A stretch of 64,000 bases of DNA from Paenibacillus oralis (GTDB lineage: Bacteria; Bacillota; Bacilli; Paenibacillales; Paenibacillaceae). Below, piece by piece: positions 41,690 to 48,875 of the stretch. A program made the position numbers and the translations under genes. The number at the start of each line of letters is the position of its first letter. Within the stretch, counting starts at the first letter, position 1. The notes beneath the pieces are model-generated. The model was not told where the DNA came from, ran no database searches, and saw only the letters and a program-made list of their open reading frames with translations. The stretch is from assembly GCF_003863965.1 (NCBI RefSeq), contig NZ_RRCN01000001.1:6879071-6943070 (forward strand). The letters are read 5' to 3'.

Positions 41690-42340
41690 TTACTCCCACA
41701 CCCCACCGCTTTCCGCGGCCCCAAGCCAGCGGTTCGCAAGCAAATCGTGGCCGGCCGCGGTCGGGTGCATGCCGTCCCATAGCCAGTATTCCGCATCAAC
41801 CTTTTGCGCGGCCCGATCAAAGGCATCCTGCAGCGGAACATGCACGGCGCCGAACTCTTCCGCCAAACGGAGCACGGTTTGCTGGTAGCGGGAAATGATC
41901 TCCCACCACAACTCCCACTTCTCTGCCGTTGCGCTCGTTTTCAAGATGAAAGGCTCGCAGAGAACAAGTTTAGCGTCCGGCAAAACCTCTTTCGTCTCCT
42001 GCAACAGATGGCGGTAAGCGCGTTCAAACCTATCCGTAAACCCGCCCGGCTGATCGTTCACGGTGAACCAGGCGTCGTTGACGCCGATGAGCAGGCTGAT
42101 GACGTCAGGCTTCAGGCTGATCGCATCCTCGTTCCATCTTGCGTACAAATCGGATACCCTGTTTCCGCTGATTCCCCGGTTGACAAAAGAAGGCTGGAGA
42201 TGAGCGTATTCGTTCCCCAGTTTGGCGGCGATGATGTAGGCGTAGCCATGTCCCAAAATATGATTGAGGTCGGTTCCGCGGTCCCGATTGCCGTCGGTGA
42301 TGGAATCCCCTTGAAATAACACGGTCATTTGTTTTTTCAT
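41690..42340 (-). CDS. SGNH/GDSL-family esterase
   Basis: 216-residue hydrolase without a signal peptide. Block I FQGDSITDG holds the nucleophile Ser (about residue 13), block II the Gly in NRGISGNRVSDL, block III GVND with the Asn, and block V DGMHPT the Asp-His pair. The pattern is that of intracellular carbohydrate acetyl-esterases of the rhamnogalacturonan-acetylesterase type. It follows the yqeM-like methyltransferase on the same strand after 44 bases and may be transcribed with it, but no functional link is obvious. Confidence 0.87.
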   Translation of the reverse strand: MKKQMTVLFQGDSITDGNRDRGTDLNHILGHGYAYIIAAKLGNEYAHLQPSFVNRGISGNRVSDLYARWNEDAISLKPDVISLLIGVNDAWFTVNDQPGGFTDRFERAYRHLLQETKEVLPDAKLVLCEPFILKTSATAEKWELWWEIISRYQQTVLRLAEEFGAVHVPLQDAFDRAAQKVDAEYWLWDGMHPTAAGHDLLANRWLGAAESGGVWE

Positions 42341-42384
42341 CGTTATCGTTCGGTCCTCGCTCTCCTCATTGTAGCGGCCATGCG

Positions 42385-43158
42385 CTATTTCACGGCCACA
42401 TAAAACAACCGGGCAGCGTCATCCCCCGCTTCGACCCACTCGAAGTCGGCGTAGCAGTTCACTTCGCGGAAGCCGCATTTCAGCAGTTCGCTTTTCATCC
42501 ACGCCGGATCGTAGGCGCGCTGAGTATGCGTCTCTTCAAAACGGCGGTACAAGCCCGGCCCGTTTTCCTCTTCGCGGGCAAAGATCGTCAAATGGTGTTC
42601 GATCTCATTCCGGAACGGGTCGCGCGCGCACGTCCAAATATACCCCACCCGCGGTTCGTCCCAAACAAACGGCTGCTCCTCCTCGTACCGGATCAAAGTA
42701 TTCGGGTGATGCACGTCGAACAGGAACGTCCCGCCGGGTTTCAATCCCTCGTATGTACGGCGGAAGGTGCGGACGATATCGTCCTCCTCCAGCAAATAAT
42801 TGAGGCAATCGCAAAAAGAAATCACCGAATCGACCGGCTCCGGCATGGCCCATTCCGTCATATCCTGCTGCACCCAGCGCACGCTGCCTTCCCGGAACAG
42901 GCGGACGCCCTGGGGCGTGCCTTCCATTTTGCGCCGGGCCACCGCCAGCATGTCGGCGGATAAATCGATGCCCGTCACCTCGAAGCCGGAATTCACGAGC
43001 GGAATCGTGATGCTGCCCGTGCCGCAGCCGAGATCGACGACTGACTTCGGCATCCCGTGCCGCTCCCAGGCGGTGCGGGCAAAGCGGATCCAGTCCGGAT
43101 ACGGCATATCCTCCATCAGTTCGTCATATACGTAGGCAAATTTTCGATACGAAGCCAT
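42385..43158 (-). CDS. yqeM: Class I SAM-dependent methyltransferase (YqeM-like)
   Basis: 257 residues. SAM-binding motif I VVDLGCGTGSITIPL near residue 40, acidic end of strand 2 in VTGIDLSADML, and motif for strand 4 VDSVISFCDCLNYLLEEDD. Starts YRKFAYVYDELMEDMPYPDW, which is the usual beginning of YqeM. Position downstream of yqeK-rsfS agrees with B. subtilis gene order, except that a cvfB-type gene is inserted in front of it. Substrate is unknown in the family. Confidence 0.87.
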   Translation of the reverse strand: MASYRKFAYVYDELMEDMPYPDWIRFARTAWERHGMPKSVVDLGCGTGSITIPLVNSGFEVTGIDLSADMLAVARRKMEGTPQGVRLFREGSVRWVQQDMTEWAMPEPVDSVISFCDCLNYLLEEDDIVRTFRRTYEGLKPGGTFLFDVHHPNTLIRYEEEQPFVWDEPRVGYIWTCARDPFRNEIEHHLTIFAREEENGPGLYRRFEETHTQRAYDPAWMKSELLKCGFREVNCYADFEWVEAGDDAARLFYVAVK

Positions 43159-43187
43159 TTCGTCACCGCGCCTTTCTGAGATTTAGC

Positions 43188-44093
43188 CTATTCCGCGGCA
43201 TTTCCTTCCCCGGCTTCAGGCTGCGTCAAGTATGTCCAGCTCTCCTTTTGCACGACCTTGCCTTCTTTCATCAGCTTGCCGAGCGCCCGCTTAAACGCCG
43301 CTTTGCTGATGCCGAAGCGCTGCTTGATCAGGTCGGGCGGCGTCGTGTCCGAATACGGCATGCCTCCGCCAGGCCGGCTGCGCAAATACGCCAAGATGCG
43401 CTCGGCGTCCTCGCCCATGCCGATTTCCTTGCGCGGGGCCATCGACAGATTGACGCGCCCGTCCTCGCGGACATGGGCGACCCGCACGTGGACGCTCTCG
43501 CCTAGCCGCAGCAAGCGGCCTCGCTCCGAGGCGTGGATCATGCCGATCGCGCCGAAGCCGAGCACGCCGCCCTGCACGATTACGAACGTGCCCATTTGCA
43601 GCGGCTTGTACACAAGCGCGTCTACCCAAGTGTTTTTCCACGACTGCGGGGCGTGAAACGTATGCGGAGCCAGCTCCTGTTCCCCGGCGAGCTTGGCCTT
43701 TAGCCGCCCCTGCTTGTCATGCTCCATGATCACATAAACATGGTCGCCCACCTGCGGATGCAGCTCCTTAAGCTCAGGCAGCTCGCGGATCGGAAGCAGC
43801 AGCTGCCGCCCCAGCCCCATCTCGAGAAAACAACCCAGCCGGGGATGCACGTCCGCCACCTCCAGCAAAGCGAGTTCGCCGAGCGTAAGCAGCGGTTTTT
43901 TCATCGTCGCCGCCAGCCGGTCCTCCGTATCGTAAAACAAAAACACATCCACCGTTTCGCCCGGCTTCACCTGCCGGGTCAGCTCGGAATAATGCAGCAG
44001 AACGTCCTGCCCGCCCGCACTGAGAAAATAGCCGTAAGGCGAAACCTCCCGGTCGATCGGCAAAGCAACGATAGTGCCCGCGACGAGACTCAT
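43188..44093 (-). CDS. cvfB: CvfB-type S1-domain RNA-binding protein (YitL-like)
   Basis: 301 residues with tandem S1-like domains and a C-terminal winged helix. The first domain starts GTIVALPIDREVSPYGYFL. The second (about 70-135) has CFLEMGLGRQLLLPIRELPEL, and the third (about 155-215) VQGGVLGFGAIGMIHASERGRLLRLGE. The tail PPDLIKQRFGISKAAFKRALGKLMKEGKV is the winged helix. CvfB proteins bind RNA and affect virulence and translation in Firmicutes. Its start overlaps the rsfS stop by 4 bases, so it is translationally coupled into the housekeeping operon, an unusual place relative to Bacillus. Confidence 0.88.
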   Translation of the reverse strand: MSLVAGTIVALPIDREVSPYGYFLSAGGQDVLLHYSELTRQVKPGETVDVFLFYDTEDRLAATMKKPLLTLGELALLEVADVHPRLGCFLEMGLGRQLLLPIRELPELKELHPQVGDHVYVIMEHDKQGRLKAKLAGEQELAPHTFHAPQSWKNTWVDALVYKPLQMGTFVIVQGGVLGFGAIGMIHASERGRLLRLGESVHVRVAHVREDGRVNLSMAPRKEIGMGEDAERILAYLRSRPGGGMPYSDTTPPDLIKQRFGISKAAFKRALGKLMKEGKVVQKESWTYLTQPEAGEGNAAE

Positions 44094-44437
44094 ACCGTCT
44101 CCACAACTTTGGCGTCCGACCAGAGCCGTTCGATGTTGTAATATTCGCGCTCATCGCGATGGAATACATGCACGACGACATCGCCCAGGTCCATCAGCAC
44201 CCAGCGGGCGGAATCCATGCCCTCGATGCCGCGGATTTGCGCTCCGGCCTCCTGGGCCCGTTTCCGCACCTCGGTGGCGATCGCCTGCACCTGCGTATCC
44301 GAGTTGCCGTGGCAAATAACGAAATAATCGGCAATCAGGGAAATGCCTTTTAAATCAAGGGCCACGATGTTCATCGCTTTTTTATCGTCAGCAGCCTGAA
44401 CCGCCAGGTTTAACAATTCATTTGATGTTACCGCCAT
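44090..44437 (-). CDS. rsfS: Ribosomal silencing factor RsfS
   Basis: 115-residue protein that binds ribosomal protein L14 and blocks subunit joining in starvation. It shows the family signature: NIVALDLKGISLIADYFVICHGNSDTQVQAIA, then GMDSARWVLMDLGDVVVHVF and the C-terminal REYYNIERLWSDA. Starts immediately after the yqeK stop codon and overlaps cvfB. Confidence 0.95.
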   Translation of the reverse strand: MAVTSNELLNLAVQAADDKKAMNIVALDLKGISLIADYFVICHGNSDTQVQAIATEVRKRAQEAGAQIRGIEGMDSARWVLMDLGDVVVHVFHRDEREYYNIERLWSDAKVVETV

Positions 44438-45025
44438 TCATTCAGCCTCCTTGGTTTTTGCTCTTTGATTGATCAAATCGTTGCGCGCCAGCAGCGTCAG
44501 CGGAAAAATCGGTTTACCCTTCTCCAGCAAAAAAGAAATGGTCGAATCGAAGCCGGCGATCAGCGCGTCTTCCAGATTGGTCTCGGCCAACTCGCGAATC
44601 TTCTCCACGCCCGGAAACTCACGCCCCGGCTCCATATAATCGGCCAGGCAAACGATTTTGTCCAGCAGCGTCATGCCGACCCGGCCGGAGGTGTGGTAGC
44701 GGATCGCGTCAAGCACCTCCCGATCCTCCACGCCGTAATCCTTGCGGGCGATAAACGCGCCCACCTCGGCGTGCAGCAATTGCTTGTCATGCTCCAGCAG
44801 CTCGGCGTTGAGGCCGTTGTCACGGATGATCGCTTCCTGCTTGTCAATCGGCCAAAACTTGGCCAAATCATGCAGCAAGGCCGCCAGGTCCGCTTTGACC
44901 GGGTCGGCCCCGAAACGCCCCGCGAGGATAACGGCGGTTTCCATCACGCCCTCGACATGCTTCCAGCGTTTTGCCGGCATCTCCGACGAAACCGCCGCAA
45001 TGAGCTCGTCACGACTGTATCCCAT
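44438..45025 (-). CDS. yqeK: Bis(5'-nucleosyl)-tetraphosphatase, symmetrical (YqeK, HD domain)
   Basis: 195 residues. HD-domain metal motifs are RWKHVEGVMETA (His), LLHDLAKFWP (His-Asp) and AEVGAFIARKDYGV, with YHTSGRVGMTLLDKIVCLADYMEPGR supplying the later His and Asp. YqeK proteins cleave diadenosine tetraphosphate to ADP. It overlaps nadD by 17 bases. The ATG is behind AAGGAGCGG. Confidence 0.93.
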   Translation of the reverse strand: MGYSRDELIAAVSSEMPAKRWKHVEGVMETAVILAGRFGADPVKADLAALLHDLAKFWPIDKQEAIIRDNGLNAELLEHDKQLLHAEVGAFIARKDYGVEDREVLDAIRYHTSGRVGMTLLDKIVCLADYMEPGREFPGVEKIRELAETNLEDALIAGFDSTISFLLEKGKPIFPLTLLARNDLINQRAKTKEAE

Positions 45026-45602
45026 ACAATCCGCTCCTTGTCATATAATCATGCACGGAATCCGGCACCATATACCTTACCGAACGCCCCTGCGCCAAGC
45101 GGCTGCGGATCAGGCTGGAAGAGATGTCGACCAGCGGCATTTCCGCCAGCCGCACCGCCTCCTGGATAAACGGAGGCAGCGCATCCAGCTCCAGAAAACT
45201 GCCCGGCCGCTGCAGCCCGATGAACGTGATCATTCCGGTCAAATCCTCGATCCCTTCCCATTTGGGCAGGTAATTCACCATATCCGCGCCGATAATAAAA
45301 TACAAGTCCAGATCGGGATGTTGTTCCCGGATTTCCCGGATCGTATCCACCGTATAGGAGACGCCGCCCCGCTTGAGCTCAATGCCGAGCGGCTTGAAGG
45401 CGGGATGGCCCCCTATGGCCGCCTCGACCATCTCCAGCCGCTGCTTGCCGCTGACTCCGGCCCGGTGTTTGTGCGGCGGAATATGCGAGGGCATAAACCA
45501 CACCTCTTCAAGAAGATGCTGTTCTCTGGCGGATTCCGCCGCAAGCAAATGGCCGAGGTGGATCGGATCAAACGCTCCGCCCATAATCCCGACTTTTTTC
45601 AT
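45009..45602 (-). CDS. nadD: Nicotinate-nucleotide adenylyltransferase
   Basis: 197 residues from the ATG at 45602 (MKKVGIMGGAFDPIHLGHLLAAE). The nucleotidyltransferase motif GGAFDPIHLGH is intact, as is the C-terminal ISSSLIRSRLAQGRSVRYMVP. Makes deamido-NAD from nicotinate mononucleotide and ATP. GGGGGGAAA lies before this ATG; a longer upstream frame is only an extension through non-family sequence. Sits between yhbY and yqeK, standard for Bacillales. Confidence 0.95.
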   Translation of the reverse strand: MKKVGIMGGAFDPIHLGHLLAAESAREQHLLEEVWFMPSHIPPHKHRAGVSGKQRLEMVEAAIGGHPAFKPLGIELKRGGVSYTVDTIREIREQHPDLDLYFIIGADMVNYLPKWEGIEDLTGMITFIGLQRPGSFLELDALPPFIQEAVRLAEMPLVDISSSLIRSRLAQGRSVRYMVPDSVHDYMTRSGLYGIQS

Positions 45603-45624
45603 GTTCGTTTCCCCCCGGGCAACC

Positions 45625-45915
45625 CTAAGGAAGCTCGATTTGTTTATATTCGCGCGATTCCTTGTACAGGACGATCGTGCGGCCGATGAGCTGCACCAGT
45701 TCCGCTCCGGCCCCCTCGGCCAGCTCTTCGGCAATTTCCTTGGGATCGTCCAGATTGTTGTTCAGCACGGAAATTTTGATCAGTTCGCGCCGTTCCAGCG
45801 CCTCCGCGATCTGGCGGACCATATGCTCGTTCGTTCCGCCTTTGCCGACCTGAAAAATCGGCTGCAGCCCGTGCGCCAAACTGCGCAAATAACGTTTTTG
45901 TTTTCCTGTTAGCAT
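45625..45915 (-). CDS. yhbY: YhbY-family RNA-binding protein
   Basis: 96 residues from the ATG at 45915 (MLTGKQKRYLRSLAHGLQPIFQVGKGG). This is the CRM domain with its GxxG loop (GKGG), binding pre-50S rRNA. AAGGAG lies 13 bases upstream; a longer in-frame start at 45939 has no ribosome site. Equivalent to B. subtilis yqeI, between aroE and nadD. Confidence 0.93.
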   Translation of the reverse strand: MLTGKQKRYLRSLAHGLQPIFQVGKGGTNEHMVRQIAEALERRELIKISVLNNNLDDPKEIAEELAEGAGAELVQLIGRTIVLYKESREYKQIELP

Positions 45916-45922
45916 TGTATAT

Positions 45923-46804
45923 TCAAGACTCCTTAACATTCAAATGTGCAATCCCCATACTGGCCATGACCGCCGCGCGCATCGCCCCGACCGGAGCCGG
46001 CAGGCCGGTCCAACGTTCAAACGCGTACGCGCCCTGGTAAATAAACATCCCGAGTCCGCTGTGGATCGTGCAGCCTTTTAGTTCGGCTCTCCGCAGCAGC
46101 TCCGTTTTCAGCGGATTGTAAATCAGATCGCTGACGACGATCCCTTCCGGAAGGAGATCGGGATCGATCGGGGTATCCTGCACATGCGGGTACATCCCTA
46201 CCGATGTCGTATTGATCACAATATCCGCCGCTTGCAGATATTCCGCCGCTTCCCCCATGCCGCAGCCGCTTAGGCGGCCGAGATCGGCCCATTCCGCGGC
46301 CAGCTCGTTCGCTTTGTCCGCCGACCGGTTGGCCACAATGACATGCGCAGGACGTTCCAGCAGCAGCGCGTAAATAATGCCGCGGGCAGCGCCGCCAGCG
46401 CCCAACACGACCACGGTTTTGCCGGTCAGATCGGGCACCGCTTCCTCTTTCAAGGAACGGATATACCCGATGCCGTCGGTATTGTACCCCGTCAGCGTAC
46501 CGCCGTCATTGACCACCGTGTTGACGGCGCCGATATAACGCGCCCCTTCGTCGATCCGGTCCAAATATTTCATTACTTCCAATTTATGCGGGACGGTGAC
46601 GTTGATGCCGCGAAAACCAAGCGCCCCGATCCCTTGCAAGGCCTCCTCCAGCCGCTCGCTTTTGACATGAAACGGCAGGTAAGACCCGGCAAGTCCGCAA
46701 GCCTTCATCGCCGCTTCGTGCATGGCCGGCGATTTGGAATGGATGATCGGATCGCCGATCACCCCGAGCAGCAGCGGCAGCTTGTCTTTTTCTTGATCGT
46801 TCAT
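45923..46804 (-). CDS. aroE: Shikimate dehydrogenase (NADP)
   Basis: 293 residues. Substrate-binding SKSPAMHEAA near residue 23, GINVTVPHK with the catalytic Lys (about 71), NTDGIGYIRSL with the Asp, NADP motif GAGGAARGIIYALL and nucleotide-specificity loop ANRSADKA. Catalyses the fourth step of aromatic amino-acid synthesis. Lies 28 bases after yqeH, with GGGGGAAG before the ATG. Confidence 0.95.
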   Translation of the reverse strand: MNDQEKDKLPLLLGVIGDPIIHSKSPAMHEAAMKACGLAGSYLPFHVKSERLEEALQGIGALGFRGINVTVPHKLEVMKYLDRIDEGARYIGAVNTVVNDGGTLTGYNTDGIGYIRSLKEEAVPDLTGKTVVVLGAGGAARGIIYALLLERPAHVIVANRSADKANELAAEWADLGRLSGCGMGEAAEYLQAADIVINTTSVGMYPHVQDTPIDPDLLPEGIVVSDLIYNPLKTELLRRAELKGCTIHSGLGMFIYQGAYAFERWTGLPAPVGAMRAAVMASMGIAHLNVKES

Positions 46805-46832
46805 ATTTCTTCCCCCTAGGCCACCCTCAAAA

Positions 46833-47960
46833 TCAAATTAAAGAACGCCGCACCAGCACCTTGATTCCTTTCGGAACATGGACGGCCACGACGGCCCCGG
46901 CGTCGCTGTTGATTTTAATCCAGCCCAGGCCGGAAATGAACAGATCGCTGCTGCTCCCTTTGTCAACCCGGAACTCGTGCCGCGTCCACGCTGGGAGCTT
47001 GTCTAAGTTTTCCCGGCTTGGCGGCGCCAGCATCTCGCCCGCATGCTCCGCGAACAGCTCATCCGCCCGCGCCAGCTTCGTCCGGTGAATCGGCACGCGC
47101 CCGCTGACGAAGCAGGTGAACGATTGCCGATCCCCTTGCACGAAATCAAAACGTCCGAATCCGCCGAAAAACAACGTCTGCCCTTCATTCAGCTGATACA
47201 CCGCCGGCTTCAGCGGCTTCTCCGGCAAAATGACGCCCAGATCTCCAGGGGCGACCATTTCGCTGTACCGCGAAGGATACACGATGCCCGGCGTATCGAT
47301 GATCTCTCGGCCGTCATCAAGCGGTATATGAACCATATCGAGCGTCGTGCCCGGATAACGCGAAACGGTGAGCTCCTGCTCCAAATCGCTGTAATCGCGG
47401 ATCAGCCGGTTGATGAGCGACGACTTGCCGACATTGGTCGCCCCGACCACGTATACGTCGCGATCGCCGCGGTGGGCCGCCACCGCCTCCAGCAGGCGGT
47501 CAAAACCGCTGTTTTGCTTGGCGCTGCACAGCACGACGTCCTCCACCTTCAGCCCCATATCCTTCGCTTCCTTTTGCACCCAGTTCCGCACCTTGTTCCA
47601 GTTCGTCACCTTCGGCAGCAGATCGATCTTGTTCACGGCGAGCAGCACCGGATTGTTGCCGATAAACCGCTGCAGCCCGGAGATGACGCTGCCCTGAAAA
47701 TCGAACAGATCCACGATATGGATGACAAGCGCTTTTTTGCTGCCGATTTGCGCCAGCAGCCGCAGGAATTCATCCTGCTCCACCGTCACCGAAGACGATT
47801 CGTTGTAATTTTTGATGCGAAAACAGCGTTGGCAAATCACCGGCTCTTTGGCGAGCGCTCCGCTCGGGACATATCCCGGCTTATCCTGCGCCTCGCTTTG
47901 CAGCGTGATGCCGCACCCGCTGCAGCGAAGTCCGTTTGCTGTTCCCCGTACCTCCGTCAT
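46833..47960 (-). CDS. yqeH: Ribosome-biogenesis GTPase YqeH
   Basis: 375 residues from the ATG at 47960. An N-terminal zinc finger (RCSGCG ... VICQRCFRIKNYNES) is followed by a circularly permuted GTPase domain, with NKIDLLPK (G4) before GATNVGKSSLINRL (G1) and DTPG (G3). A C-terminal RNA-binding part follows. Needed for 30S assembly in Bacillus. The ATG overlaps the yqeG stop by 3-4 bases (ATGA type), indicating coupling. GGAGGAGG precedes it. Confidence 0.95.
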   Translation of the reverse strand: MTEVRGTANGLRCSGCGITLQSEAQDKPGYVPSGALAKEPVICQRCFRIKNYNESSSVTVEQDEFLRLLAQIGSKKALVIHIVDLFDFQGSVISGLQRFIGNNPVLLAVNKIDLLPKVTNWNKVRNWVQKEAKDMGLKVEDVVLCSAKQNSGFDRLLEAVAAHRGDRDVYVVGATNVGKSSLINRLIRDYSDLEQELTVSRYPGTTLDMVHIPLDDGREIIDTPGIVYPSRYSEMVAPGDLGVILPEKPLKPAVYQLNEGQTLFFGGFGRFDFVQGDRQSFTCFVSGRVPIHRTKLARADELFAEHAGEMLAPPSRENLDKLPAWTRHEFRVDKGSSSDLFISGLGWIKINSDAGAVVAVHVPKGIKVLVRRSLI

Positions 47961-48484
47961 CGTTTTTTTTCCTCCTCCAGCCATAATCCAACCTTGCCCA
48001 GCCGCCGTTTGACGAAACGCTCCAACAGCCGGTTGATGCGCGTTCCCAGCCCTTCGTCCTGCACGGAGATCGGCAGCACCAGAATGGTGAACAGGTCCAG
48101 GCGGTTGCCGCCGAACACGTCGGTCATCATCTGGTCGCCAACCACCACCGTTTCCTGCGGCGTCAGCTCCATCATTTCCATCGCCCGGCGGAACGCCGCA
48201 GCGGACGGTTTTTTGGCCGCATGCACAAACTCGATATTTAAAGGGGTCGCAAACACCGACACCCTGTCCAAATTATTGTTCGACACAATGACCAGTTTAA
48301 ACCCGCATTTTTTCACCTTCCCGAACCATTCGATCAACTCGGGCGTGGCAAGCGGCGCCTTCGCCCCGACCAAGGTGTTGTCCAAATCGGTGATGATGCC
48401 CCGGTAGCCCTTGGCGTACAGCTCATCAAGGTCGATTTCGAACACGCTGTCGACGCGTTTTTTCGGTATGAATATCTCAAACAA
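47957..48484 (-). CDS. yqeG: YqeG-family HAD IIIA-type phosphatase
   Basis: 175 residues. Motif I ITDLDNTLVG with DxD, motif II VIVSNN, Lys in HAAKKPSAAAFRRAM and motif III VVVGDQMMTDVFGGNRLDL. First gene of the yqeG-yqeH-aroE operon; relatives include phosphatidylglycerophosphate phosphatases, but the Bacillus protein has no fixed role. The promoter must lie in the 67 bp between its start and repeat R1. Confidence 0.92.
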   Translation of the reverse strand: MFEIFIPKKRVDSVFEIDLDELYAKGYRGIITDLDNTLVGAKAPLATPELIEWFGKVKKCGFKLVIVSNNNLDRVSVFATPLNIEFVHAAKKPSAAAFRRAMEMMELTPQETVVVGDQMMTDVFGGNRLDLFTILVLPISVQDEGLGTRINRLLERFVKRRLGKVGLWLEEEKKR

Positions 48485-48551
48485 TTATGTTCACCTCAGT
48501 TTCCATACGACAAACTATACCATAATCTGCCGCCCAATGCCTACATTTTGA

Positions 48552-48807
48552 GAGGTAGTTCAAAAAGTCATCTTTTGATCACGAAGTGTGAACTATGGGG
48601 ATTAATCGACATCGAATCTTGAATTCAGCCGGGCCTAAGCATATGCTTCCGAAGCATGTTTCCTGCGGAAACATTTCAGTTACTCACGTACCCAAAACGT
48701 ACGCTCCGCTCTGACGTCCCTAGCTTCATCCGACCTAAAGCGTTTTGAAAAAACGCACTTCGAAAGCATACGCTTCGGTGCTGAAAACCTGACTTTTTGA
48801 ACTCTCA
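48552..48807. repeat. Dispersed repeat R1, copy 2 (longest copy)
   Basis: 256 bp with inverted ends GAGgtaGTTCAAAAAGTC and GACTTTTTGAACtCTC. It is inverted relative to the copy at 1501-1712. Interior blocks are conserved: ATGCTTCCGAAGCATGTTTC and GCGGAAACAT (a stem in its own right), CTTGAATTCAGCCGGGCC, and GTCCCTAGCTTCAT. Non-coding; fills the gap between yqeG and the transglutaminase operon terminator. Confidence 0.85.
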
Positions 48808-48816
48808 ATTTAAAAG

Positions 48817-48852
48817 AAAACGCCCCCTCGCGCGGGAGGCGCGGGGGAACGC
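48817..48852 (-). terminator. Terminator of the MoxR/DUF58/transglutaminase operon
   Basis: Minus-strand hairpin CGTTCCCCCGCG / CGCGAGGGGGCG followed by TTTTCTTTT, 24-60 bp past the transglutaminase stop codon. Confidence 0.75.
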
Positions 48853-48875
48853 AAATTTAGCGTTGATTCACCAGC

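Noticed and set aside
47043..48407. A 454-codon plus-strand frame across yqeH and yqeG
   Set aside because: It runs antisense through two well-supported, coupled housekeeping genes and has no family features.
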